Positions 19,193 to 28,134 of a stretch of DNA of 64,000 nucleotides are shown in pieces; the first letter of the stretch is position 1, and every line of letters begins with the position of its first letter. The notes under the pieces are model-generated. The model was not told the origin of the DNA. It was given only the letters and a program-made list of their open reading frames with translations, and made no database searches. This DNA is from Melastoma dodecandrum (Eukaryota > Streptophyta > Magnoliopsida > Myrtales > Melastomataceae). Made by a program: the position numbers and the translations under genes. The stretch lies in contig JARUPY010000292.1 of the NCBI GenBank assembly GCA_029817715.1, forward strand, positions 2,510,001 to 2,574,000, read 5' to 3'.

Positions 19193-19373
19193 TTCTTTCG
19201 GTCCGCAACGGGACGAAGACCGATACTGGGGCCGCAGCGGCTCCGAAATCAGAAATGCCGGAGCCTGTATCCGCCCGGACTCACCGCGAAGCGGCAGCCC
19301 CCGCACGGCGCACCGGTCACCAAAGCCCGGTTCGCGCGTTGTCGCTGTCGTCAGATCCCGTCCGGAGCCCTCG

Positions 19374-19685
19374 ATGCTCGCCCGATCCGCTCTGTTGTTC
19401 ATCCTCCTCACGTCGGGTGCGCGGGCCGCCGCCTTCGACGATCTGAAAGGGTACCTGGCATCGTGCCTGCGGTTCGCGATGAGCGGCGGCCCGGCGCAGG
19501 GGAGCCTGCCCCTGTCGTCCCGGGTCCGCGACGCGCTGAACCGATGCTCCGACGACGTGGCGCGTCTGGAGCGGGCGGATGGCCGTCGCCTGCGGGGCGA
19601 TGGCGGCATCAGCCCCTCCACCAAGCAGGTCATCCAGAGCGTCGTCGGCCGCAGCGGCGGCGGCGTGTCGAACGTCCGGTACTGA
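19374..19685 (+). CDS. Small secreted protein of unknown function
   Basis: A 103-residue protein with a classic signal peptide (LARSALLFILLTSGARAAA, cleavage expected before FDD). The mature part has two cysteines (in SCLRFAM and NRCSDDV) that could form a disulphide, and a C-terminal Ser/Gly/Val stretch. The ATG at 19374 follows GGAG at good spacing. It diverges from the FkbM gene. The family is not recognised. Confidence 0.65.
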   Translation: MLARSALLFILLTSGARAAAFDDLKGYLASCLRFAMSGGPAQGSLPLSSRVRDALNRCSDDVARLERADGRRLRGDGGISPSTKQVIQSVVGRSGGGVSNVRY

Positions 19686-19941
19686 GCGCCTCAAGCGCGG
19701 ATACCGGCGCAAGGACCGGCGCCGCGCCGAACCGGCGGCCGGGACGGCACAGGATCGCCGATGCCGAGGGGCGGACGGTGGGACCGCCGCGATGAGACAC
19801 GCCACGTCCTGCAGGCTCTCCGTCTCTGCGCGCGACGCCGAGGCGTGAGCCGGTCTCGCCGCGCGGTCAGGAGCACGGTGGATGCAACGCGCGGTGATGC
19901 GGCGCGCGAAGAGACGGCCGGAAGCCTGCCGTCCCTCAAAT

Positions 19942-20214
19942 TCAGCCGTGATGCGCGGGCGCGTGCCGCAGCGGCTTCCGCGCCGGCGCTTCGGCGCGCC
20001 CACGGGCCGCGCGGGCGCGTTCGATGTCGGCCACGCCGATCGGCCGCGGCAGCTCCTCGCCGGTGAACGGCATGCGCGAGCGCATGTCGCCGTAATAGTC
20101 CGACCCGCCCATCCCGAAGCTGCCTCCGACGACGGGACCGTCCATGAGCGGCTCCCCGGCGGAAGCGGCCGTGGCGACGCAAGCGAGGCAGAGGGCGGTG
20201 AAGATCGAGCGCAT
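19942..20214 (-). CDS. Small secreted protein of unknown function
   Basis: A 90-residue protein. The signal peptide is MRSIFTALCLACVATAASAG with cleavage after ASA. The mature part is short, glycine-rich (GPVVGGSFGMGGSDYYGD) then basic and proline-containing, probably mostly disordered. ATG 20214 is chosen over an in-frame start at 20229 because it begins the signal peptide directly. It could associate with the envelope; nothing more can be said. Confidence 0.6.
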   Translation of the reverse strand: MRSIFTALCLACVATAASAGEPLMDGPVVGGSFGMGGSDYYGDMRSRMPFTGEELPRPIGVADIERARAARGRAEAPARKPLRHAPAHHG

Positions 20215-20480
20215 GCGTGACCCAGGCATCGGAGCTTCGACCCGAGTAAGGCAGACACGGTAACGATAGCGTAAGCGCCCGGACGCCCGGGACTCGGCGG
20301 TCCGGCGAGGCCGCGCCGGCGAGGAGCCGGACGCGTTCGGCCTGGCGCCCCGTGCCGGTCTCGGACATCACGGCCTTGCGCTGCGGGCGCACGGTCGCCG
20401 AAGGAGGGCGGCAGCGCCGCACCGCATCGATCCGCGCCCCGATACCGATGCGGCCGAAGCCGCTCGGAAAGCCGCCCCCC

Positions 20481-21413
20481 CTACGGCGCGACGGCATCGC
20501 CGTCGAAGCCGTGGGCGTCGAAGATCCTGCGGACGAGCCCCGCGCGCTTGGCGTCCTGCAGCCATGCGGTCACGCGGGCGAGGGCGCCGGCCCGACCCTT
20601 CGGCAGGGCCACGGCGACCTGCGTCTGCTGGAAGCCGCCGCTGCCGATCCGTGAGCCCGGGACCTGCTCGACAACCGGTCGGAGCGTGTCACGCGACAGG
20701 GCGAACGCATCCGCCTGCCCAGCGCGCATCCGCTCCACGGCCTCGGCCACGGTCGGGACCGCCACGGGCTGGGTCTCCGTCAGCGTGCGGGCGGAGGCGC
20801 GGAAGGTCGTGGTGCCGTCGATCGCCAGCACCCGCAGACCCGGCCTGTCCACCTGCGCCACGTCGGTGATGCCCGAGGCGCCGCTGACCAGGTAGGTGCT
20901 CTCCAGGTCGTAGTACCCCGGCCCGAACGCGAGCACCTGCCGCCGGGTCTCGTCGACCGGCATGAAGCTCACGTCGATGGTCTCGGCTTGAAGCGCGGCG
21001 GCCGCGGCGCCCGAATTCGGGAACAGGGTGACCGCGAGGGGCACGCCGACCGACCGGGCGAGGTCCGCGCTCAGATCGGCGGTGACGCCTTCGGGCGTCC
21101 CGTCCGACGCGCGGCCGACGAAGATGAGCCCGGCGGACGGCGCCTCGATGAGGCCGGCGCGGAGCGCGCCCGTGGGGGCGAGTTCGGCCGCTGCGGCGGC
21201 GTCCTGGGCGTGGCTGGCCAGCGTCATGCCGGCGAGGATAGCGGCCGCGGCGAGGGGCGGCCAGACGGAACGGGTACGGCCGGCCCCCCGGATGCCGGCC
21301 GCGGCACGCCCCCCTTCACAAAGCACGGAGGCGGGTTGCGGGCCGCCCCCGCGGTCTCCATGTCGTCGGGGCGGAGGCGCGTCGTCGCGCCGACCGAGCC
21401 CCTCCCCATCCAT
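20481..21413 (-). CDS. Extracellular solute-binding protein, family 3
   Basis: A 310-residue protein. Its hydrophobic export segment (WPPLAAAAILAGMTLASHAQ) is unusually far in, about residues 48-67. The domain follows with LRAGLIEAPSAGLIFVG, PEGVTADLSADLARSVGVPL and the second-lobe run LRVLAIDGTTTFRAS. This is the fold of periplasmic amino-acid and related binding proteins. No ABC permease or ATPase gene adjoins it, so the partner must be elsewhere or it acts as a sensor. The ATG at 21413 has a strong GAGGGA ribosome site but gives a long n-region; a GTG at 21326 would give a more ordinary leader. Confidence 0.78.
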   Translation of the reverse strand: MDGEGLGRRDDAPPPRRHGDRGGGPQPASVLCEGGRAAAGIRGAGRTRSVWPPLAAAAILAGMTLASHAQDAAAAAELAPTGALRAGLIEAPSAGLIFVGRASDGTPEGVTADLSADLARSVGVPLAVTLFPNSGAAAAALQAETIDVSFMPVDETRRQVLAFGPGYYDLESTYLVSGASGITDVAQVDRPGLRVLAIDGTTTFRASARTLTETQPVAVPTVAEAVERMRAGQADAFALSRDTLRPVVEQVPGSRIGSGGFQQTQVAVALPKGRAGALARVTAWLQDAKRAGLVRRIFDAHGFDGDAVAP

Positions 21414-21471
21414 CGTTCCCTCGGAACGGAGCAATCGCCGATCCCAGCCTGAACAGCGCAGGAGCTTCGCC

Positions 21472-21666
21472 ATGGCCTATGTCACCAAAGAGCGGGTCGC
21501 GGACGGCCACTTCCGTGTCATCGTGGCGGGTCGGCCGGTGACGGAGACGCGCGAGAAGCGGCAGGCCAAGATGCTCGTGCGCGCCATCCGCCGGCTGCGC
21601 TCGCTGAAGAAGGCCAAGAAGAAGGATCGCGGCGCCCTCCTCTTCGGGGGCGCCCGTCTCGGCTGA
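21472..21666 (+). CDS. Small basic protein
   Basis: A 64-residue, strongly basic protein (many Lys/Arg, for example KRQAKMLVRAIRRLRSLKKAK). The ATG at 21472 has a good AGGAG site. The N-terminal part looks like two beta-strands (KERVADGHFRVIVAGRPV) and the rest like a charged helix. It could bind nucleic acid, but no named domain is visible. It is divergent from the solute-binding protein gene with only 58 bp between starts. Confidence 0.6.
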   Translation: MAYVTKERVADGHFRVIVAGRPVTETREKRQAKMLVRAIRRLRSLKKAKKKDRGALLFGGARLG

Positions 21667-21826
21667 TGCGGCGCGCGGCCGCCCGAATCCGGGGGCGACC
21701 GGTCGAGCCTCGAACCATCGCGCATCGCACGGCCTCGCCAACCGGGTTCGCGGACGGTCATGCGCACGGCTGGAACGTCTCGCGCGGTCGCGGGTTCGTC
21801 CGCGACGCAGGAGAACCGTACCCGCC

Positions 21827-21991
21827 ATGATCATGATCATCATCTGCTTTCTCGCGCCATGGCTGGCCATGTTCCTGCGCGGGAAGGTGCTGCAGGGAAT
21901 CCTGTGCATCATCCTCCACATCACGATCATCGGCTGGATTCCCGCGACGATCTGGGCCCTCGTCGTCACCCGGCGCGAAAGCGCGGCCTGA
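21827..21991 (+). CDS. Pmp3/YqaE-family membrane peptide
   Basis: A 54-residue protein with two membrane helices: IIICFLAPWLAMFLRG and ILCIILHITIIGWIPATIWAL. The order of a proline-broken first helix, short RGK turn and GW-IPA-T-IWAL second helix is the signature of the Pmp3/YqaE (UPF0057) family. These peptides affect membrane potential and salt or cold tolerance in yeast, plants and bacteria. An AGGAG lies 13 bases before ATG 21827 and further from a second ATG at 21833. It is too short for routine gene calling and easily missed. Confidence 0.85.
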   Translation: MIMIIICFLAPWLAMFLRGKVLQGILCIILHITIIGWIPATIWALVVTRRESAA

Positions 21992-22142
21992 GACGTGAGA
22001 GCCGGATCGCCCAGCCGGCGGAAAGACGCGTCGGTCCGGGCGTCGTCCGGTGGCATCGACACGGAGGATCGGGATCGTGCGCGGACGCCGCAGGACGGGG
22101 GGCGGGCCCTCCGGGTGGCCCGCGACGGGAACCGAGCTCGCG

Positions 22143-22366
22143 ATGCTCGGCGTCGAGGCCCGGCTGGTCATCGGCCAGCGCATCGCGATGCTGATGGTCG
22201 GCGGGCCGAAGGCGCGCCGGGAGGCGCAGCGCCTGGTGAGCGAGAAGGTCCTGGCCGCCGGCGATGCCGCGGCGACGATCGCCATGGGCGGCAGGCCGCG
22301 CAAGGTCGTGCGGGGTTTTACCGCCGGAAGGTCCAGGCCAACAACCGGCGCCTCGGACCAGGCTGA
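22143..22366 (+). pseudogene. Small helical (phasin-like) protein, apparently frameshifted
   Basis: From ATG 22143 the frame reads LGVEARLVIGQRIAMLMVGG, then KARREAQRLVSEKVLAAGDAA, resembling short phasin-like or DUF helical proteins of this group. After GGRPRKVVRG it goes off into a non-native Arg/Pro/Gly tail ending at 22466. The next frame gives FYRRKVQANNRRLGPG and stops at 22366, the expected basic end. One base is therefore missing in GGGGTTTT (22312-22319). It is probably a sequencing indel, though a real loss cannot be excluded. The corrected protein would be about 74 residues. Confidence 0.55.
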
Positions 22367-22462
22367 CGCCTCGGTCAGGGCTGGCGGCTCGGCCGCGCGG
22401 CGCCGAGGCCACCGTCGCGCGGGCCGTCACCGGGCGGGCGGATCCGCTCCCGCAACCAGGGC

Positions 22463-23113
22463 CTAACGGACCAGCCGATCGACCAGCGCGCGAACCGCCG
22501 CGCGGTCCATCGGCGTCAGGTCGACGGACCGGTGGATCAACAGCCCCTCGATCATGGCATCCAGCACCTTCGCGGTCTCCGGCGCGAAATGGCGTTCGAG
22601 CGCGGCCCGGCTCCGTCCCATCCAGCGCCGCATGACCGCGCGCATCGGCGGGTTGCGCGCCGCCAGGGCGTACAGCTCGTAGCTGAGCAACAGCGCGCGC
22701 GGCCCGACCCACCGCTCGTCCATCACGAGATCGACCACCGCCGCGCAAGCCTCCGCGTCGGTCGCGCAGTCGCCCATGCGCGCCTCGAACCCGTTTGCGA
22801 CCGCATCGGCAAGGTGCGTGAAGGCCTCCAGCAACAGGGCGTCGAGGCTCGCGAAATGGTAGGTCATCGAGCCCAGCGGCACGTCGGCCGCCGCCGCGAC
22901 GCGCCGGTGGGTCGTGCCCGCCACGCCGTGCTCGGCGATGACGTCGAGCGTCGCCCGAATGATGCGGGTCCGCCGTTCGGGATCGTGGCGGCGCTGGGCT
23001 GCGGGCAACGCGGTCTCCGGGATTGCCGACGGGCCGATGCGGGGCGGCCGGTTGGCGCCCGCCGCCGATGCGTACATATGTACATAACCGCGTCTGGGGG
23101 AAGGCTTCCGCAT
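22463..23113 (-). CDS. TetR-family transcriptional repressor
   Basis: A protein of 204 or 216 residues. The DNA-binding domain reads IIRATLDVIAEHGVAGTTHR, then RVAAAADVPLGSMTYHFASLDALL, the usual TetR helix-turn-helix. The C-terminal ligand domain is of the TetR_C type (AVVDLVMDERWVGPRALLLSYELYALAARNP, quoted in part). Possible starts are ATG 23113 and ATG 23077; the latter lies inside the palindrome GTACATATGTAC. It is divergent from the acetyltransferase gene, so repression of itself and that gene is likely. The effector is unknown. Confidence 0.87.
   Translation of the reverse strand: MRKPSPRRGYVHMYASAAGANRPPRIGPSAIPETALPAAQRRHDPERRTRIIRATLDVIAEHGVAGTTHRRVAAAADVPLGSMTYHFASLDALLLEAFTHLADAVANGFEARMGDCATDAEACAAVVDLVMDERWVGPRALLLSYELYALAARNPPMRAVMRRWMGRSRAALERHFAPETAKVLDAMIEGLLIHRSVDLTPMDRAAVRALVDRLVR
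23072..23083. promoter_or_regulatory. Perfect 12-bp palindrome, likely TetR operator
   Basis: GTACATATGTAC lies between the divergent TetR and acetyltransferase genes, 72 bp before the acetyltransferase start, and continues into an AT-rich CATAAC. The dyad in an intergenic space flanked by a TetR gene fits an operator. It overlaps one possible TetR start codon. Confidence 0.55.
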
Positions 23114-23155
23114 CGTCCGGCCTGGTCAGACGCGCTTGGCGAGGATCGAACGTCC

Positions 23156-23710
23156 ATGAGAACCGAGAAGCAGAAGATGCTGGCGGGCGAGCCCTACAGG
23201 CCGAATGATCCGGAACTCGCGACGGATGCGCAGCGGGCCCGGGACTGGGTGGTCCGCTACAACACGACGCTCGCGGCTTCGCCGGACGCGCGGCGGGACC
23301 TGCTGCGCGCGCTGTTCGCGCATGTCGGCGCGGGGGCGGTGGTGCGGCCGCCCTTCCACTGCGACTACGGCCAGCACATCTCCCTGGGCGCGGGGGCGTT
23401 CCTCAACTTCAACTGCGTGATCCTCGACGTCGCCCCCGTGTGGATCGGCGCCCTCACACAGGTCGGCCCCGGCGTGCAGTTCCTGACCGCCGACCATCCG
23501 CGCGACCCCGCGCTCCGGCGTGACGGCCTCGAGAGTGGCCTGCCGATCACCGTCGGGGCGAATGTCTGGATCGGCGGCGGTGCGCTGATCCTGCCCGGCG
23601 TCACGGTCGGTGACGATGCCATCATCGGCGCGGGCGCGGTCGTCACCCGCGACGTGCCGGCGGGCGCGACCGTCGTCGGCAACCCGGCTCGGCCGCGCGG
23701 CAAGACGTGA
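23156..23710 (+). CDS. Maltose/galactoside O-acetyltransferase-type hexapeptide protein
   Basis: A 184-residue acetyl-CoA-dependent sugar acetyltransferase of the Maa/NodL/LacA group. The N-terminal mac domain is MRTEKQKMLAGEPYRPNDPEL. The left-handed beta-helix is seen in VVRPPFHCDYGQHISLGAGA and FLNFNCVILD. The catalytic histidine lies in FLTADHPRDP, and the final repeats are IGAGAVVTRDVPAGATVVGN. It acetylates a sugar or Nod-factor-like acceptor in the cytosol. A GAGGA ribosome site precedes ATG 23156. The upstream palindrome and divergent TetR gene suggest dedicated control. Confidence 0.88.
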   Translation: MRTEKQKMLAGEPYRPNDPELATDAQRARDWVVRYNTTLAASPDARRDLLRALFAHVGAGAVVRPPFHCDYGQHISLGAGAFLNFNCVILDVAPVWIGALTQVGPGVQFLTADHPRDPALRRDGLESGLPITVGANVWIGGGALILPGVTVGDDAIIGAGAVVTRDVPAGATVVGNPARPRGKT

Positions 23711-24043
23711 CCGGAGCCGGGCGTGACCCTCGCGGTGCCCGGGAGCGTCCACGCCGTCGAAGCAGTCGGCCTGCGCGCCGGCGCGGACGGCGATTCTGCG
23801 GGGCCGCGACGGTTCTTGCCGAATCATCCCGGCCATTCCTACCAAGTCTTCCCATAAGTCGTTGAAAACGCTCATGATTTTGTGACATAAGGGCCACACG
23901 CCGACGGCATTCGCGCGGCTGAACCGTCGCAGCCCCGGGATTAAACTATTCGTGAGTTGCGGACGGGAGCCGGCCCGATGTGAATGGGGTGCGCGCAGTT
24001 GCGGACAAGCACACGCGCCCTGAACATCTGGCCGGGGGAAGAC
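23711..24043. other. Intergenic region upstream of a TonB-dependent receptor
   Basis: About 330 bases. The stretch 23840-23900 is AT-richer and is the likely promoter zone. A leftward frame starting near 23875 (SVFNDLWEDLVG) looks protein-like for about 35 codons but then runs antisense through the acetyltransferase, so it is not called. No iron-box or cobalamin riboswitch element is seen. Confidence 0.4.
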
Positions 24044-26650
24044 ATGCGCGCCTTACGAGGCAGCCTGATCGCGTCCGTGGCCATGCTGCCCGGACTGGCA
24101 CAGGCCCAGCAAGCCGTGACGTTGGGCGAGATCAGCGTGGTCTCGACCTCGCCGGTCGGGGCCGGCGGCGGCAATTCCAGCCCTGCCCTGAACCTCGACA
24201 CCGCCGCCCAGGCCGCGCCGACCGTTCCGGTGGCGCCCGGCACCGTGCGCCTGCGCGGCTCCGAGCAGCCGCTCAACAAGATCCCCAGCACCGTCGAGAC
24301 CGTCACGGCCCGCCAGATCGCCATCGACCGCGGCACCGACAATATCATCGCCACCTTCGCGCGCCAGACGCCCGGCGTGAATCTCAACGACTCGCAGGGC
24401 AACAGCAACCGCCCCGATCTGAACTATCGCGGCTTCACCGCCTCACCCGTTCAGGGCGTGCCGCAGGGGCTGGCCGTCTACCAGAACGGCATCCGCATCA
24501 ACGAGGCCTTCGGCGACGTCGTCAACTTCGACCTGATCCCGCCGCAGGCCGTCCAGCGCATCGACGTGGTCACCGGCAACCCGGTCTTCGGCCTCAATGC
24601 CATCGGCGGCGCGGTCAACATCCAGATGAAGAACGGCTTCACCTGGCAGGGTACCGAGGTCTCGGCCTGGGGCGGGTCCGACGCGCGCACCGCCGGCTAC
24701 CTCGAATACGGCAAGGTCGTCGACAACTGGAGCTTCTACTTCACCGGCGACGGCCTGAACGACCGCGGCTGGCGCTACGAGAACCCGAGCACGATCGGGC
24801 GCCTCTACGCGGATCTCGGCTACCGCTCGCAGGATTCGGAGTTCCACCTGATCGGGCTCGCCGCCCGCAGCTTCTACGGCGCGGCGGCCGCGACGCCGGT
24901 CGACTTCACGCATGTCGATCCGCGGGCGATCTTCACCTACCCGCAGACGCAGACCACGCAGGTCGGAACGCTCCAGCTCACCGGCCGGGTCGACATCTCG
25001 CCGACCTGGGACCTCGCCGGCAACGCCTACTATCGGCGCTTCAACGAGAACTACGTCGACGGCAACCAGGGCAATTTCGAGCAGTGCAGCTCGCGGTCGA
25101 GCTTCCGCGGCTTCCTCTGCTACCAGGACGACGCGTTCAACGTGAACGCGCCGCCGACCAGCCAGGTGGCGGCCCGCCGCGCCTACGCCAACCAGTTCGC
25201 CATCCTCGGCCTGAACAACCAGCTGATCCCGTTCCGCCGCAACATCCCCTACGGCACGATCGACACGACCCTGACCAACTCGGAGGCCTATGGCGGCTCG
25301 CTGCAGGCGGCCAACCGGGACCGGATCTTCGGCCTGCCCAACACCTTCGTGATCGGCGGCAGCGTCGATGCCTCGACCTTCTCGTTCAAGTCATCGAGCA
25401 CCCTCGGCGTGATCAACCCGAACCTTCTGGTCACGACCGATCCGAACAACCCGTACTACGGCAACATCCCCGGCCTCGGCACGCCCGACATCCGCACCCT
25501 GGGGGCGATCGGCCTCGCGCCGAGTTCGGTGGCCGGCTCGACCCTGTATCTCGGCCTCTACGCCACCGACACGCTCGACGTGACCGACCGCCTGTCGCTC
25601 ACCGCCGGCTTCCGGCTCAACTACGCCCGCATCCAGACGCGCGATCAGACCGGCTTCTCGCCCGATGTGACGGGCGTGAACGAATTCACCAAGGTCAACC
25701 CGCTGGCGGGCCTGACCTACCAGTTCGACCCGGCGCTCAACCTCTACGGCAGCTACTCCGAGTCGAACCGCGCGCCGACGCCCCTGGAGCTGTCCTGCTC
25801 CAGCCCGACCCAGCCCTGCCTGCTGCCGAACTCGCTGGTGGCGGACCCGCCGCTCAAGCAGGTCACCGGCCAGACCTACGAGGCGGGCTTCCGCGGTGTG
25901 ATCCCGAACTTCCTCTCGGGCGGCAACCTGACCTACAAGGCCGGCGTGTTCCGCACCGACCTGACCAACGACCTCTATCAGGTCGCCGTCGCCGGCAACG
26001 CGGCGCGGGCCTACTACATCAACGTCCCGGCGACCCGGCGGCAGGGCATCGAGGTCAGCGCCGAGTACGTGGTCACGCCCGATCTGCTGATCTACGCCAA
26101 CTACGCGCTGATCGACGCCACCTTCCAGTTCAACGCGACGCTCTCGTCGCCCAACAACCCGCTGGCCGGCACGGGAGCCGCAGGCGGTGCCATCGGCGGC
26201 GACGTCGTCCCGAACGGCGGCATCCGCGTGCGGCCGGGCGACAAGATCCCGCTGATCCCGGATCACCAGATCAAGGCCGGGTTCGAGTACAACATTACCC
26301 CGAACTGGCGCTTCGGCCTCAACGTGGCGGCCTTCTCGTCGTCTTACTATCGCGGCGACGAGTCGAACCTGAACCGCAAGCTGCCGGCCTACTACGTGAT
26401 GAATTTGACCACCAAGTATCAGGTCACCAAGAACCTCGAGATCTTCGGGCTGATCACCAACCTGACAAACCAGCGCTATGCCACGTTCGGCACCTTCGTG
26501 GAGCCCGGTGCGGTCGCGGGCAATCTGTCGATCAACGATCCGCGGACCACGACCCTGGCGCAGCCGCTCTCGGTCTACGCAGGCCTGACCTACCGGTTCG
26601 GCGCCGACCCGGTGCCGATGGCGCCGGAGCCGATCATCCGGAAATACTGA
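24044..26650 (+). CDS. TonB-dependent outer-membrane receptor
   Basis: An 868-residue outer-membrane protein. The signal peptide is RALRGSLIASVAMLPGLAQAQ. The plug domain follows with NKIPSTVETVTARQI and QGVPQGLAVYQNGIRINEAFG. The 22-strand barrel ends with an aromatic strand and RKY. The receptor imports a siderophore, vitamin or sugar using TonB energy; no ligand genes are adjacent, so the substrate is open. Its plug resembles receptors annotated as CirA/FecA-like in alphaproteobacteria. ATG 24044 follows GGGGGAA. The upstream open frame is ignored as it lacks a leader. It has its own terminator and is monocistronic. Confidence 0.92.
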   Translation: MRALRGSLIASVAMLPGLAQAQQAVTLGEISVVSTSPVGAGGGNSSPALNLDTAAQAAPTVPVAPGTVRLRGSEQPLNKIPSTVETVTARQIAIDRGTDNIIATFARQTPGVNLNDSQGNSNRPDLNYRGFTASPVQGVPQGLAVYQNGIRINEAFGDVVNFDLIPPQAVQRIDVVTGNPVFGLNAIGGAVNIQMKNGFTWQGTEVSAWGGSDARTAGYLEYGKVVDNWSFYFTGDGLNDRGWRYENPSTIGRLYADLGYRSQDSEFHLIGLAARSFYGAAAATPVDFTHVDPRAIFTYPQTQTTQVGTLQLTGRVDISPTWDLAGNAYYRRFNENYVDGNQGNFEQCSSRSSFRGFLCYQDDAFNVNAPPTSQVAARRAYANQFAILGLNNQLIPFRRNIPYGTIDTTLTNSEAYGGSLQAANRDRIFGLPNTFVIGGSVDASTFSFKSSSTLGVINPNLLVTTDPNNPYYGNIPGLGTPDIRTLGAIGLAPSSVAGSTLYLGLYATDTLDVTDRLSLTAGFRLNYARIQTRDQTGFSPDVTGVNEFTKVNPLAGLTYQFDPALNLYGSYSESNRAPTPLELSCSSPTQPCLLPNSLVADPPLKQVTGQTYEAGFRGVIPNFLSGGNLTYKAGVFRTDLTNDLYQVAVAGNAARAYYINVPATRRQGIEVSAEYVVTPDLLIYANYALIDATFQFNATLSSPNNPLAGTGAAGGAIGGDVVPNGGIRVRPGDKIPLIPDHQIKAGFEYNITPNWRFGLNVAAFSSSYYRGDESNLNRKLPAYYVMNLTTKYQVTKNLEIFGLITNLTNQRYATFGTFVEPGAVAGNLSINDPRTTTLAQPLSVYAGLTYRFGADPVPMAPEPIIRKY

Positions 26651-26674
26651 GCCGGAGCCGCCGCGACCGACCAG

Positions 26675-26701
26675 AAGGAGCCGCAGGACCTGCGGCTCCT
26701 T
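26675..26701 (+). terminator. Intrinsic terminator of the receptor gene
   Basis: A perfect 12-bp stem (AAGGAGCCGCAG with CTGCGGCTCCTT) with a 3-nt loop, 24 bp after the receptor stop, followed by CCCGTTTCG. Confidence 0.8.
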
Positions 26702-26913
26702 CCCGTTTCGGGACGCGACGAGGACGCGCGGCAGGGACGCCGCCGAGATCGGCCGACCGGGACCCTCGGCCGGCGCGATGCCGTCGAACCGGATCTTTCA
26801 AGGCGGCGAATTCGGGACAGGCGCAGCGATCTGTCTCGAACGTGTTGGACACTGGCCAAGCCATACGCTGTATTCGGAGGACCAAAGCAAGAAGCACATC
26901 GGAGGAATGCCGC

Positions 26914-28134
26914 ATGCCGTCGCTCCGCCGCCGCGACCTGCTCGCCGCCACGACAGCGATGATCGCGCCCCCGCTCGTCCGACCGGCCCGGGCCCAGGCA
27001 CCCGTCCTCCGGCTCGGCGTGCTCAATGACCAATCCGGCCCCTACAGCGACGACGGCGGAGCGACCGCCGTGGCCTGTGTGCGTCAGACCGTGCAGGAAT
27101 TCGTCGACAGGCTGAAGGTCGAAGTGACCTACGCCGACCATCAGAACAAGCCGGACGTGGGGGCAGCCATCGCCCGGGAATGGTTCGATCGGGATGGCGT
27201 GGACGCCATCATCGACGTGCCGACCAGTTCGGTCGCGCTCGCGGTCAACCAGATCTGCCGCGAGAAAAACAAGGTGCACCTGAACTCGGGGGCCGCGACC
27301 ACCGACCTCACCGGCATCCAGTGCAGCCCGAACACGGTGCACTGGACCTACGATACCTACATGCTCGCCCGCTCCACCGGCGGCGCGATGGTCAAGGCGG
27401 GCGGCGACACGTGGTACTTCATCACGGCCGATTATACCTTCGGCCAGCAACTACAGCGGGACACCACGCGCGTCGTCGAAGCGGCCGGCGGCAAGGTTCT
27501 GGGCAGCCGGGCGTACCCGTTCCCGGGGACATCCGACTTTTCTTCCCTCTTGGTCCAGGCCCAAGCCTCCGGCGCCAAGGTACTCGGCTTGGCCAATTCG
27601 GGTGCCGACACGATCAACTGCATCAAGCAGGCGCATGAATTCGGGCTCGACCAGAGCATGAAGATCGCCGCGATGCTGTTCTACAGCACGAATGTCCACG
27701 CCCTCGGCCTCGACATGGCCCAGGGCCTTCTGCTGACCGAAAGTTTCTACTGGGACCTGAACGCACGCACCCGTGCGCTGACGGAGCGCCTGCACGCGAA
27801 GATCGGCGCGCTGTGCCCCAACATGGTCCAGGCCGGCTGCTATGCGGCGACGCTGCACTACCTCAAAGCCGTGGCCGATATCGGCGCCGCGGCTGCCAAG
27901 GCGGACGGTAAGGCGGCCGTGGCGCGGATGAAGGCGATGCCGACGGAGGATGACGCGTTCGGTCCGGGACGCATCCGCATCGACGGGCGCAAGGTCCAGC
28001 CCTCCTATCTCCTCCAGGCGAAGGCGCCGGGGGAAGCGAAAGGCGGATGGGACCTGCTCAAGACGGTCGCGACGACGCCCGCCGAGGACGCGTACCGCCC
28101 GGAACGCGAGGGCGGCTGTCCCCTCGTCAGGTGA
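26914..28134 (+). CDS. ABC-type substrate-binding protein, branched-chain amino acid (type 1) class
   Basis: A 406-residue periplasmic protein. The leader SLRRRDLLAATTAMIAPP is Tat-like and ends at ARAQA. The domain starts LRLGVLNDQSGPYSDDGG and shows the two-lobe Leu/Ile/Val-type fold (VDAIIDVPTSSVALAVNQIC, NSGAATTDLTG, ADYTFGQQLQRDTTRVVEAA). Related proteins bind amino acids, amides, urea or aromatic acids. No permease or ATPase genes are in the neighbourhood, so it is an orphan component. ATG 26914 has a strong GGAGGA site. The long open frame running in from the receptor gene is a shadow upstream of this start. Confidence 0.9.
   Translation: MPSLRRRDLLAATTAMIAPPLVRPARAQAPVLRLGVLNDQSGPYSDDGGATAVACVRQTVQEFVDRLKVEVTYADHQNKPDVGAAIAREWFDRDGVDAIIDVPTSSVALAVNQICREKNKVHLNSGAATTDLTGIQCSPNTVHWTYDTYMLARSTGGAMVKAGGDTWYFITADYTFGQQLQRDTTRVVEAAGGKVLGSRAYPFPGTSDFSSLLVQAQASGAKVLGLANSGADTINCIKQAHEFGLDQSMKIAAMLFYSTNVHALGLDMAQGLLLTESFYWDLNARTRALTERLHAKIGALCPNMVQAGCYAATLHYLKAVADIGAAAAKADGKAAVARMKAMPTEDDAFGPGRIRIDGRKVQPSYLLQAKAPGEAKGGWDLLKTVATTPAEDAYRPEREGGCPLVR

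Noticed and set aside
20481..21326. Alternative shorter start (GTG 21326) for the family-3 solute-binding protein
   Set aside because: It would give a more normal leader, but the ATG at 21413 has the stronger ribosome site; left as an alternative.
23643..23897. Leftward frame starting near 23875 (SVFNDLWEDLVG)
   Set aside because: Only the first 35 codons look protein-like; the rest is antisense to the acetyltransferase gene.
23711..24043. Cobalamin riboswitch before the TonB-dependent receptor
   Set aside because: The conserved B12-box-like elements are not visible; the region is an ordinary promoter space.
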